Assembly: GCA_964468725.1 (NCBI GenBank) | Contig: CAYXVU010000193.1 | Location: 1 to 11,815, forward strand | Direction: 5' to 3' | Source of the DNA: CAYXVU01 sp964468725 | GTDB taxonomy: Bacteria; Acidobacteriota; Blastocatellia; UBA7656 | Length of the DNA stretch: 11,815 nucleotides | In this document: positions 5,001 through 11,815 of the stretch, one piece after another | Layout of the letters: the number at the start of each line of letters is the position of its first letter | Position numbering within the stretch: the first letter of the stretch is position 1 | Made by a program: the position numbers and the translations under genes | Notes under the pieces: generated by a model | Databases searched by the model: none | What the model saw: only the letters and a program-made list of their open reading frames with translations | What the model was told of the DNA's origin: nothing

Positions 5001-6305
5001 ATGACAGAGATGAATCGCCGGGATTTTGTTAAGACGGCTATTGGCGGCAGCCTCGCTGCCACTACCTTGACCCCTCTGCCTTCGGTACAAGGGCGAATAC
5101 TGGGCGCTAATGATCGCATCAACGTCGGCGTCATTGGCATCGGCGGGCGCGGTATGGACTTGCTGCGCTGGGCGATTAACACCGGGCAGAAAGAGGAGAC
5201 GCCCGCGCAGGTGGTCGCCGTCTGCGATGTCTATGTGAAGCGCAAAAAACGCGGCGAAGAGACCGGCAAATGCACAGGCTATCTCGACTACCGCGATGTC
5301 CTTGACCGCAAAGATGTAGACGCCGTCATTATCGCTACGCCCGATCACTGGCATGCGCGCATGGCGATTGAAGCCCTCGAACGCGGCAAAGATGTTTATC
5401 TCGAAAAGCCCATGACGCGCACCGTCGAAGAAGCAAAGCGGATTACCGAAACCGTCAAGAAGACCGGGCGCGTTTTGCAAATCGGTTCGCAGACCACCAG
5501 TTCCGATCAATGGTGGAAAGCGCGCAAAGCGCTGCAAGACAACTTGATTGGCAAACTCATTCTGAGTCAGGGGTCTTATCATCGCAATTCGAAAGAGGGC
5601 GAGTGGAATTGGCGCATTGACCCGGATGCCGGGCCACAGGCGAAAGGGGATGATTTCATTGATTGGAAGATGTGGCTCGGTGATGCGCCCAAACGCAGTT
5701 TTGACGCGGATCGGTTCTTTCGCTTTCGCAAATACTGGGACTACTCCGGCGGCATTGCGACCGATCTGTTTTATCATGTCTTAGCGCCGCTCAATATCTG
5801 TTGGGGCGAAGCGCAATTTCCGTATCGCGTCACCGGCAGCGGCGGCATCTACCTCTTCAAAGACGGGCGCGAAGTTCCCGACACCTTCACCTTGACGGCG
5901 GATTACGCGAAAGGCCATAGCGTGGTGCTCACTTCGACGATGGCCAACGATACGCACATCCCCGGACTGATTCGCGGCAACGAAGCGACTATCATCATCT
6001 CGCCCAACGGACGATTTGAAAGCGCGACGCCGGAGATCAAAGTCGTGCCGCAGAACCTCTACAAAAAACAGTTTGAAGAAAAACACGGGGTGAGCGAATT
6101 GGTCATCGCTTGCGAAACGCGCCCCTCGCATATGGAGAACTTCCTGCGCTGTGTGCGGACGCGCGAAACGCCTGTCCTCGATGCAGTGACCGCCTACAAA
6201 GCGATGGTGCCCATCGCCATGTCAGTCGAATCCTACCGCGAAGGCCGCGTCCTCTACTTCGATGAGCGCAAGCAGAAGGTCGTACGTGATGCGCCGAAGT
6301 CGTAG
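5001..6305 (+). CDS. TAT-exported Gfo/Idh/MocA family oxidoreductase
   Basis: The 434-residue protein starts MTEMNRRDFVKTAIGGSLAA: a twin-arginine signal (R6-R7) followed by a mild hydrophobic stretch, so it is probably exported folded with its cofactor. The Rossmann domain begins at about residue 39 (RINVGVIGIGGRG, dinucleotide loop 46-51). It continues through AVIIATPDHWHARMAIEA (108-125) to the family's E-K-P signature in YLEKPM (E135, K136, P137), where the lysine is catalytic in characterised members. The C-terminal alpha/beta domain carries YSGGIATDLFYHVL, with D255 and H259 at the usual active-site positions. Members oxidise, reduce or epimerise sugars and related compounds with NAD(P), and exported members are common in carbohydrate-degrading soil bacteria. 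The substrate cannot be inferred. It appears monocistronic, facing the convergent MOSC gene. Confidence 0.92.
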   Translation: MTEMNRRDFVKTAIGGSLAATTLTPLPSVQGRILGANDRINVGVIGIGGRGMDLLRWAINTGQKEETPAQVVAVCDVYVKRKKRGEETGKCTGYLDYRDVLDRKDVDAVIIATPDHWHARMAIEALERGKDVYLEKPMTRTVEEAKRITETVKKTGRVLQIGSQTTSSDQWWKARKALQDNLIGKLILSQGSYHRNSKEGEWNWRIDPDAGPQAKGDDFIDWKMWLGDAPKRSFDADRFFRFRKYWDYSGGIATDLFYHVLAPLNICWGEAQFPYRVTGSGGIYLFKDGREVPDTFTLTADYAKGHSVVLTSTMANDTHIPGLIRGNEATIIISPNGRFESATPEIKVVPQNLYKKQFEEKHGVSELVIACETRPSHMENFLRCVRTRETPVLDAVTAYKAMVPIAMSVESYREGRVLYFDERKQKVVRDAPKS

Positions 6306-6363
6306 CCTCTTGGTAAACGTGCGCCTGAGCTATGACTCTCTCAAGCAGTTGGCGTTTTAGAGA

Positions 6364-7002
6364 TCATTTTTCCAGCTTTTCCAGAAAGTAATCGCGCCAT
6401 GTTGCAGGCAGGGCTTCGACCTGTGCAGCGCGGCGCATCAAGTCAAAGCTGGCGTTCTTATCGGCATACAATTCTGTAATGTCGGCCACCGTGACGGCGT
6501 GCGCGTCGCGGCTGATGAACTCGAGGGCATCCCCCGCGCCGACTTCGCCTTCTTCGATAACCGAAACGTAAAACCCTGTGCGGCGGCTCTGCAAAAAGCG
6601 TTTGAGAATATCGTCGCGCCCGAACTTGATGCCCAGTTTGTAACAGGGCATGCGCGGCTGCGTAACCATGACAACCGCCGCGCCGATGCGCAGCCGGTCG
6701 CCAATGTTGAGGCGTTCTTCGTGCAACCCCTCAACCGTGAAGTTCTCGCCAAACATCCCCCAACCCAATTGCATATCGGGAAGTTCATCGCGCCAGAATG
6801 CATAGTGCTCTGCCGGATAAGCATAGACGGCCTTTTCTGCGCCGCCGTGTACGGAGAGGTCAGCCTGCCGGTCGCCATCCAGATTGAGTCTGCGCGCCAT
6901 CACACGTTGGGCAATCGGCTCTTTGAAGATACCTGTGGTGACGAGGCGGTCTTTCCACTCGACCTCGCGCGGCAATCCGACGTTGACGGAGATCAGTTTC
7001 AT
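6364..7002 (-). CDS. MOSC domain protein (YiiM-like)
   Basis: This 212-residue protein has the MOSC core: SVHGGAEKAVYAYPAEHYAFW (50-70), MFGENFTVEGLHEE (83-96), GDRLRIGAAV and TQPRMPCYKLGIKFG (114-128), whose Cys120 is the conserved catalytic cysteine of the fold. A C-terminal helical segment (about 168-210, AVTVADITELYADKN...) matches the 3-alpha domain of YiiM-type proteins. Family knowledge: MOSC proteins bind molybdenum cofactor, and YiiM/YcbX-type members detoxify N-hydroxylated bases such as 6-hydroxylaminopurine. The ATG overlaps the stop of the upstream peroxiredoxin-like gene by 4 bases (ATGA, 7002-6999) and has no Shine-Dalgarno, so translation is coupled. That links it to redox or detoxification duty. 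Cytosolic; no membrane segments. Confidence 0.9.
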   Translation of the reverse strand: MKLISVNVGLPREVEWKDRLVTTGIFKEPIAQRVMARRLNLDGDRQADLSVHGGAEKAVYAYPAEHYAFWRDELPDMQLGWGMFGENFTVEGLHEERLNIGDRLRIGAAVVMVTQPRMPCYKLGIKFGRDDILKRFLQSRRTGFYVSVIEEGEVGAGDALEFISRDAHAVTVADITELYADKNASFDLMRRAAQVEALPATWRDYFLEKLEK

Positions 7003-7646
7003 AAAGTGCGTTTGAGCGCTTCGATAGTTGCGCTCGGTTCCGGGCGAATCGTGTAATCCGGGTCAACCTCAACACTACGAATGCAGGCATCTTGATCTAA
7101 AATGAATCGCGCGGGCATGGGCAAAGTCCATGAATCATCGCCGTTAAAGCGCGCCAGATCCAGACCGAAGTTGGTATACAAAGCGCGCAAATCATCAGGC
7201 AGTTTGAAAACCAACCCAAACTGTGCAGCGATGCGGTTGCCTTCGTCTTGCAGAACATTGAAGCTCAGATGGCTGTTCTTTACAACCTGCTCGGAGTATT
7301 GCCTGCTTTGCGGTGAGATGGCAATGAGCGACGCGCCCAACGAATGGATTTCGCCAATCACCTCTTCCAGAGCTGCCAGCTCCAGATTGCAGTACGGTCA
7401 CCAAACTCCTCTGTAGAAGGTTATGATGAGCGGCCCGTGCCTGAGCAACTCGTCGGAGCTGACCCTTTCGCCCGCTGTGTTAGGGAGCGTAAAGCTCGGC
7501 GCGCGGTCGCCAACCTTTAGAACGTTGTCCAGAATGCCGGAGTTTCGCAACTCTTCCGTAGCCCGTCGCATGAGAGCTAGTGACTCCGGCGGCACTTTGG
7601 CAATAAATGCCGCTTTGTGGGCGGCAAGTTTCTCTTGCAAGCTCAT
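6999..7646 (-). CDS. Peroxiredoxin-like (AhpC/TSA) protein with in-frame TGA at the active-site Cys: probable selenoprotein
   Basis: One reading frame runs from ATG 7646-7644 (AAGGA 8 bases upstream) to TGA 7001-6999. It is interrupted only by a TGA at 7400-7398 (codon 83 of 216). Before it: helical N-terminus, KVGDRAPSFTLPNTAG (44-59) and PLIITFYRGVW (72-82). After it: PYCNLELAALEE (84-95), SLGASLIAISPQS, FNVLQDEGNRIAAQFGLVF and a C-terminal extension. In this thioredoxin-fold family the line reads FYRGxWCPYC, and the first Cys attacks peroxide. The TGA therefore replaces exactly the peroxidatic Cys and leaves Cys86 as partner (UxxC). Both halves are intact, and a SECIS-like hairpin follows the TGA, so recoding as selenocysteine is favoured over a pseudogene. 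Likely role: thiol-dependent peroxide reduction in the cytosol. It would need SelA/B/C/D from elsewhere in the genome. It has its own promoter at 7683-7711, and MOSC is co-transcribed. Confidence 0.85.
7366..7400 (-). promoter_or_regulatory. UGA codon plus candidate bacterial SECIS hairpin
   Basis: On the minus strand the TGA at 7400-7398 is followed, after 11 bases, by TCTGGAGCT (7386-7378), loop GGC (7377-7375) and AGCTCTGGA (7374-7366). The nine pairs include two G-U wobbles. The loop begins 21 bases after the TGA and opens with two Gs. Bacterial SECIS elements lie just downstream of the UGA inside the coding sequence and carry a G early in the apical loop at roughly this distance; SelB binds that hairpin. 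Not tested by any program. Confidence 0.65.
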
Positions 7647-7682
7647 ATAAAGATTCCTTTCTGCTGACTGAGCAGCGCAGCC

Positions 7683-7711
7683 ATTCTACACGGCTCCATA
7701 GCTTCCGTCAC
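7683..7711 (-). promoter_or_regulatory. sigma70-type promoter of the peroxiredoxin-MOSC operon
   Basis: On the minus strand GTGACG (7711-7706, 4 of 6 to TTGACA) is followed after exactly 17 bases by TAGAAT (7688-7683, 5 of 6 to TATAAT). Transcription would start near 7676, giving a leader of about 30 bases ahead of the ribosome-binding site. It shows that the first half of the split gene is still set up for expression. Confidence 0.6.
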
Positions 7712-7767
7712 TTTCCGCACAGGCGACGGTAACCGGCGACCCCTCTGCCAACTGAGCGCGCCAATCT

Positions 7768-10692
7768 TCAATCTGCCGGACGCTCTGTGTTTGCGCGCCC
7801 CTCCGTGTTCATTGTCAGACGCCACAGTCGTTGATAGAGGAACGAGACGATCAACAAAATCACGCCCAATACGATAAACGACAAAATGCGATAGACTCGT
7901 TCGAGCGATGACAGATCGAAAAAGAAGACTTTCAAAATCGTCAGCCCAATCAGCAACAACGCCATCACGCGCAGCAACCGATTGCGCCGAATGATGCCGA
8001 CAGTGAGCATCGCGCCGCCATACATTGCCCATACCACAGAGAGCGATAATTGCTGCGCCAGTTGTAGCTCGCCGAACCGACTCTCGCCCGCTGCCGTTTG
8101 CATCTGCACTTCGAAGTAGCCGCTGGCCTCGGCGCTCAGGGCGATGATGGCGAGCACATTAGCAAGGCCGATCATGAAATTGATCAGCGTTCGGCGTTCG
8201 CTCTCCTCAACCTGCTGCGCGCGCGCGTAAAACCACACCGCACACGCCAGCGCCAGAATCATCAAGGCGAAGCTTGCAAAGGTGAGGTTAAAGATCGGAC
8301 TGTGCCACTGGGCATCGTAATAACCTAAGTCCACGAGCAACAATTTCCATACGGCAAGTGCGAGTAACAAGAGCGACCCAATGCGCAGCGCCTTCGGCCC
8401 GCGTCGTATACCGACACACAACGCCACTGCGCCATAGATCGTCCACACGGCGGAGAGCGTGAACTGCTTGAGGTTTTCAATGGGTGCAATCGCAGCGGAC
8501 AAATCTTCCAAAGGGATGGCGTCGGCTAAACGGCTGAAATGGCCGAGCGCTTCGAAGCTGATGGCCAGCACCGCAAACAGATTGGCTGCGACGACAAGCA
8601 GCGGAAAGAGCGTGTCGCGCTCTTCTAGCTCGGTTGCGTTGGCACGCCCATATAGCCACGCGCCCGCAGCTAACGCAGCAATCAATAACGCACAGGCTCC
8701 GAACGTCTGATTAAGAAATGGCGTGTGCCATTCGGCGTCATAAAAAAAGAGATCAATGGCGAGGGCTTTGGTTGCCGCAGCCATCAGCAATAGGAGCGCG
8801 GCATAGCGCAAGACGCGCAGTTTGCGCGTGATGCCAATCAGCAAGGCAACCGCGCCATAGACACTCCACAACGCCGACAACGTAAATTGGCGAGCATTGT
8901 TGATGGGGTTGTAGAAGGTGTCGAAATCATCAGGCGCAGCGAGCCGTTGTTGATACGTCTTTTGGTTGAAGTAATCGTTGGCATCCAGACTCAGCAAGGT
9001 TACCGCCAGCGCATTTGCTCCCAGCCCGTAGACACCTAAAAACATCGAACGCTCCTGATCTTCGATTGCCGTCTTGGTCTGCTTATAAAGCCAAGCGGCC
9101 AACGCCAACGATACGATCATCACGGCACAGGACAAGGCGCGCCGATTGAGCAGCGGGGTGAAGGTTTCGTTTGCCCGGTAAGCAAACTCGGATACATCAA
9201 TCAATGCCCAATGAGTCACCGCGACGATGAACACCAGCAGCGCAGCATAACGCGACGTACGGTCGTTGACTTTCAACCCGATCCAACTCATCACCGCGCC
9301 TTCAATCGCCCATCCCATGGTTACCCAATGCTGATCGAACTGAATCGGTATCGCTAAGACGGTGAACAAAAATGCAAGGCCGAGAAACATATAGATCAAC
9401 AGCCGGTCTTCGCGGTCGCGTTGATAAGTGAAGTAGCCGAGCGCGCCATAAAATCCTGCTACCAGCACAGCGAACAACCCCAAATAGGCGCGGTGCTCCT
9501 CTTCGAGCAAGCTATAGCTCGTGCCGAAATAGAGCAGGCCATTGAGTAATACCATCGCCAAGTCAAACCATTCGGTCGCCTGCTGATGAATGACGTTGTA
9601 CAAGATCGCCAGCAGCGCAAAGACGATAAAGAACATCGTCAGAAAGAACATCGTCGTCCACAGTTTTTCCGGCGCGTAGTATTCGACGCCCCACCCTGCA
9701 AACATAAAGATAGTTGCGGCGAAAGCCAGATAGTTGAGCACACGCCAGCGTTTCGAGTAGGCGAGCGCCAGCACGCCGAAATCGAGCAAAGCGATATAAC
9801 TGAATAAGCCGACTTGATTATCCCTGCCGGTTGAAAGCAACAGCGGTGTCAGGAACCCGCCGATCAGCCCCAGTATGGCAATCGGCAGCGCATTATAGCG
9901 CGCCGCCAACCCCGCAGCTATTATGGTTACGACGGCCATAAAGAGAAAGGCCGGAAGTTGAGCGATCACCTGATAACGACTGAAGGCCGCAAAGCCGACG
10001 AAGTAGAGCGCTACGATGCCGCCGCCCGCCAACCCGTAGGCGTAGATCGGATAGCGGGCGCGCAACCGTTCACCACCCAGTAAAAAGCCTACGCCGATGG
10101 CGAAGACAATTGCCAACCGCCCCCATGGGCCAATCCACTCGTTTTCAAAGGCGAGTCGCAAAAAGAAACCGATGCCGAGGGTGATGGCCGCAATGCCAAT
10201 CCATAACAACCAGCGTCCGCCAATGCGCGATTCCAAATCGCGCCAGTCGTCCGGCTCTTTGGCCGCAAGGCGCGGCGTCGTCGTGTGCAGTGGCTCATAG
10301 GGATGCGCGGAGGACGGGGGAGGTGTGACCGACGCCGCCGACATGGCCGGAGTCGGCGCGATTTCCACCGTCCGGTCGGCTGTGACCGCAGCAGGCGGAG
10401 TTGGCTGAGTGACCGATACCGGCGGGCGACTGGATGATGAAGCGCTCGCAGGCGGTTGTTGGGGCGTGCGGCCTGGCAATGGAGGGCGAAAAGAGTCGGC
10501 TTGATGCTCAACTGCGGGCGCGGGCGTTTTTTCAGCCCCTGTTAGTTGTGCGTCGGGCGGGCGATAGGTAAGGCCGAGCATTCTTTCGATGGCATAGAGC
10601 CGTGTGAGTTGTTCGCGCAGAGTCTTTTCGATGAATTCAACGCGCTCGCTCAGTTGGTCAAGCTGATCGTGCGAGGCCGGGTCTTCAGACAT
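7768..10692 (-). CDS. DUF2339 family polytopic membrane protein with internal repeats
   Basis: The start is set at 10692 because GGAGG lies 4 bases upstream; an upstream in-frame start at 10737 overlaps the promoter. The 974 residues comprise a short coiled-coil (about 5-45, DQLDQLSERVEFIEKTL...), a Pro/Thr/Ser-rich linker (about 46-140), then more than 20 hydrophobic segments from about residue 158 to 957, ending in a polar tail. The passage WRDLESRIGGRWLLWIGIAA, followed by LGIGFFLRLAFENEWIGPWGR (about 150-191), is the landmark of DUF2339 proteins. These are large uncharacterised inner-membrane proteins. The second half contains four copies of a unit of about 140 residues (starting near 457, 602, 743 and 881). 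The best three share (Q)F/LxLSxxWxxYGA, GIxRxxxxLRxxxLLLL and DLxxYDAxWHxPxxN, the last losing the final motif. No neighbour shares its operon. The function is not known and none is proposed. Confidence 0.88.
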   Translation of the reverse strand: MSEDPASHDQLDQLSERVEFIEKTLREQLTRLYAIERMLGLTYRPPDAQLTGAEKTPAPAVEHQADSFRPPLPGRTPQQPPASASSSSRPPVSVTQPTPPAAVTADRTVEIAPTPAMSAASVTPPPSSAHPYEPLHTTTPRLAAKEPDDWRDLESRIGGRWLLWIGIAAITLGIGFFLRLAFENEWIGPWGRLAIVFAIGVGFLLGGERLRARYPIYAYGLAGGGIVALYFVGFAAFSRYQVIAQLPAFLFMAVVTIIAAGLAARYNALPIAILGLIGGFLTPLLLSTGRDNQVGLFSYIALLDFGVLALAYSKRWRVLNYLAFAATIFMFAGWGVEYYAPEKLWTTMFFLTMFFIVFALLAILYNVIHQQATEWFDLAMVLLNGLLYFGTSYSLLEEEHRAYLGLFAVLVAGFYGALGYFTYQRDREDRLLIYMFLGLAFLFTVLAIPIQFDQHWVTMGWAIEGAVMSWIGLKVNDRTSRYAALLVFIVAVTHWALIDVSEFAYRANETFTPLLNRRALSCAVMIVSLALAAWLYKQTKTAIEDQERSMFLGVYGLGANALAVTLLSLDANDYFNQKTYQQRLAAPDDFDTFYNPINNARQFTLSALWSVYGAVALLIGITRKLRVLRYAALLLLMAAATKALAIDLFFYDAEWHTPFLNQTFGACALLIAALAAGAWLYGRANATELEERDTLFPLLVVAANLFAVLAISFEALGHFSRLADAIPLEDLSAAIAPIENLKQFTLSAVWTIYGAVALCVGIRRGPKALRIGSLLLLALAVWKLLLVDLGYYDAQWHSPIFNLTFASFALMILALACAVWFYARAQQVEESERRTLINFMIGLANVLAIIALSAEASGYFEVQMQTAAGESRFGELQLAQQLSLSVVWAMYGGAMLTVGIIRRNRLLRVMALLLIGLTILKVFFFDLSSLERVYRILSFIVLGVILLIVSFLYQRLWRLTMNTEGRANTERPAD

Positions 10693-10712
10693 AGCACCTC
10701 CGATGGCTGCGG

Positions 10713-10741
10713 ATTCTATAACAGCACAAAGGCACAAACAA
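10713..10741 (-). promoter_or_regulatory. Promoter of the DUF2339 gene
   Basis: On the minus strand TTGTTT (10741-10736, 3 of 6) is followed after 17 bases by TAGAAT (10718-10713, 5 of 6). Transcription would start near 10706, leaving a very short leader of about 14 bases that contains the GGAGG ribosome-binding site. Confidence 0.5.
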
Positions 10742-10755
10742 GAATGTCCGCTTTC

Positions 10756-10776
10756 AGGCTGAACTGACTTCAGCCT
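10756..10776. repeat. Perfect 8-bp hairpin, terminator-like or dispersed repeat
   Basis: AGGCTGAA (10756-10763), loop CTGAC (10764-10768), TTCAGCCT (10769-10776). It lies between the phosphotransferase stop (10900) and the DUF2339 promoter, so it could end the former's transcript, but no T-run follows on the minus strand. The hairpin with its flank (AGAATGTCCGCTTTC before it) resembles an intergenic element I associate with Blastocatellia genomes; only one copy is present here. Confidence 0.45.
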
Positions 10777-10899
10777 ACGAGGAGGTCATAACGGATTCGG
10801 TCGCGCAAACGTTGGCCATAGATGCGCGATAGCCTGCGCAGGTTGCAGGGAATCTGATTATCGCTGCCTGACCCCGGTTGACAAGGCGCTTCGCTGATC

Positions 10900-11815
10900 T
10901 CAAATCGCTCCTTTGCCGCGATGCCTTTCGATGACGAGGCAGGCTTGCTCGGCCATGCGAAACGCCGCCGAGCGAAATTGCAACGCGCTTGCCGAACTGG
11001 CATTGCCCTCAATGCCGCGCCGGTAGACACCTTGCGCAATGCTGGCGCCGCGAAACAGGGTGTAGGCGAGATAGAAATCCCAATCGTGAATCGCACTGCG
11101 CCGTGTGCGTTGACAATAGGCCGCCAGATATTCGGACTCTGCCGGAATGCCTGTGGCGCTGAGATCGAGGTCAGCAAGCCCCTGCCCTTCGAACGAAGAG
11201 TGGTAGGCTAAACAGTTGTGCGCTACATCGCCGAGCGGGTGGCCGAGGGTTGAAAGCTCCCAATCAAGTATGGCTAACACGCGCGGCTCGGTCGGGTGAA
11301 AGATCATATTTTCAAGCCGATAATCGCCATGCACAATCGTCGTCTCATCGCTTGCCGGAATGTTGATCGGCATCCATTCAATCAAGCGGTTCATGGCGTC
11401 GAGTTCTTCCGTCTTTGATAGCTCGTACTGTTTCGACCAGCGACTGATCTGCCGCGCAAAGTAATTTCCCGGCTTGCCGAAATCGCTCAGACCGAGCGAC
11501 ACATAGTCAACCAGATGTAAGTTGGCCATCACTTCGTTCATTGCATCATAGATGGCAGCGCGCTGTGCCGGTTGAACATCGGGCAGCCGCATATCTCGAA
11601 AGACGCGACCGCGCACATATTCCATAATGAAGAACGGCGTGCCAATAACTTCTGCATCTTCGCAAAGCAGGTGGGTGCGACACACGGGCACAGGGGTTGC
11701 AGCCAACGCCGTCATAATGCGGTATTCGCGTTCAACCTGATGGGCGGAAGCGAGCAATGCACCGGGCGGTTTTTTTCGCAGCACATATTCGCGCCCGCCC
11801 GCCGTCAGATGAAAC
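10900..11815 (-). CDS. APH-type phosphotransferase family protein, C-terminal part (N-terminus beyond right edge)
   Basis: The frame is open to the right edge; 304 residues are visible, beginning FHLTAGGREYVLRKKPPGALL. The kinase-like landmarks are present: the N-lobe VLRKKPPG (ATP-binding lysine region), a hinge FFIMEYVRGRVF, the catalytic loop HGDYRLEN (about visible residues 162-169, with Asp as base) and the metal-binding DWE in AILDWELSTLGHPLGDVAH (about 184-186). The C-lobe ends DWDFYLAYTLFRGASIAQGVYRRG. This is the aminoglycoside-phosphotransferase fold in the variant related to the N-terminal domain of ACAD11, often seen near acyl-CoA dehydrogenases, and members may phosphorylate hydroxyacyl-type substrates; it is not a resistance enzyme on present evidence. 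A GTG at 11784 is internal, not the start. Most of the family is about 340-360 residues, so perhaps 40 residues are missing. Confidence 0.88.
   Translation of the reverse strand, partial: FHLTAGGREYVLRKKPPGALLASAHQVEREYRIMTALAATPVPVCRTHLLCEDAEVIGTPFFIMEYVRGRVFRDMRLPDVQPAQRAAIYDAMNEVMANLHLVDYVSLGLSDFGKPGNYFARQISRWSKQYELSKTEELDAMNRLIEWMPINIPASDETTIVHGDYRLENMIFHPTEPRVLAILDWELSTLGHPLGDVAHNCLAYHSSFEGQGLADLDLSATGIPAESEYLAAYCQRTRRSAIHDWDFYLAYTLFRGASIAQGVYRRGIEGNASSASALQFRSAAFRMAEQACLVIERHRGKGAI

Noticed and set aside
4526..5182. 218-codon minus-strand frame across the hairpin region
   Set aside because: It translates inverted repeats (recurring ASDRG and LSEA pieces) and runs antisense into the oxidoreductase start.
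4878..5777. 299-codon minus-strand frame
   Set aside because: Entirely antisense to the oxidoreductase promoter and coding region; a frame shadow.
6306..6363. Bidirectional terminator between the convergent oxidoreductase and MOSC genes
   Set aside because: Only a weak CGCC/GGCG pairing with poor inner matches and a short T-rich end was found; not enough to call.
7398..7400. Treating the TGA as a plain nonsense mutation and calling the locus a pseudogene
   Set aside because: The stop sits exactly at the catalytic Cys codon, no other lesion exists, a good promoter and ribosome-binding site are present, the downstream gene is coupled, and a SECIS-like hairpin follows. It remains the main alternative.
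10693..10737. Upstream start for the DUF2339 gene
   Set aside because: This stretch contains the promoter and the GGAGG site; the start at 10692 is correctly spaced from it.

Overview
The window looks like chromosome of a GC-moderate, free-living bacterium. The best guess is Acidobacteriota, probably class Blastocatellia. That rests on family-level recognition (a GT39-like protein with a DEFSYLL loop, a TPR protein of the type ending in RAPPS/RAPPA, a small GH...CEC...C secreted peptide, a TAT-exported Gfo/Idh/MocA oxidoreductase, a DUF2339 giant membrane protein) and not on any marker gene. No rRNA, tRNA, CRISPR array, transposase or phage gene was seen.

Layout. Bases 1-2657 (minus strand) are a compact three-gene surface-glycan operon: a GT2 glycosyltransferase with C-terminal membrane segments, a SAM methyltransferase, and a GT39-like polytopic glycosyltransferase that runs off the left edge. 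The genes overlap by 4 bp or are 3 bp apart, and a good sigma70-type promoter lies at 2700-2727. Bases 2999-4334 hold a divergent pair whose 5' ends collide: a small secreted or membrane-anchored Cys-containing peptide (minus) and a soluble TPR-like protein (plus). Bases 4335-5000 are non-coding and unusually dense in inverted repeats, including two long, nested, imperfect palindromes of about 90 nt each. Bases 5001-6305 (plus) encode a TAT-secreted Gfo/Idh/MocA oxidoreductase.

Bases 6364-7646 (minus) are a two-gene operon with an ATGA overlap: a peroxiredoxin-like protein followed by a MOSC-domain protein. The peroxiredoxin-like gene has an in-frame TGA exactly where the family carries its active-site cysteine (FYRGVW-TGA-PYC). 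Starting 11 nt after the TGA is a 9-bp hairpin with a GGC loop, in the position expected for a bacterial SECIS element. The most economical reading is a selenocysteine peroxiredoxin-like protein that an ordinary gene caller would split into two fragments; this is the main discovery of the window. Bases 7768-10692 (minus) encode a 974-residue DUF2339 membrane protein containing four internal repeats of about 140 residues, with its own promoter. Bases 10900-11815 (minus) are the C-terminal part of an APH-type phosphotransferase that runs off the right edge.

How they fit: the left operon probably builds or modifies a lipid-linked surface sugar. The peroxiredoxin-MOSC pair looks like a small redox/detoxification unit that depends on selenium genes elsewhere in the genome. 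The other genes look like independent single units.
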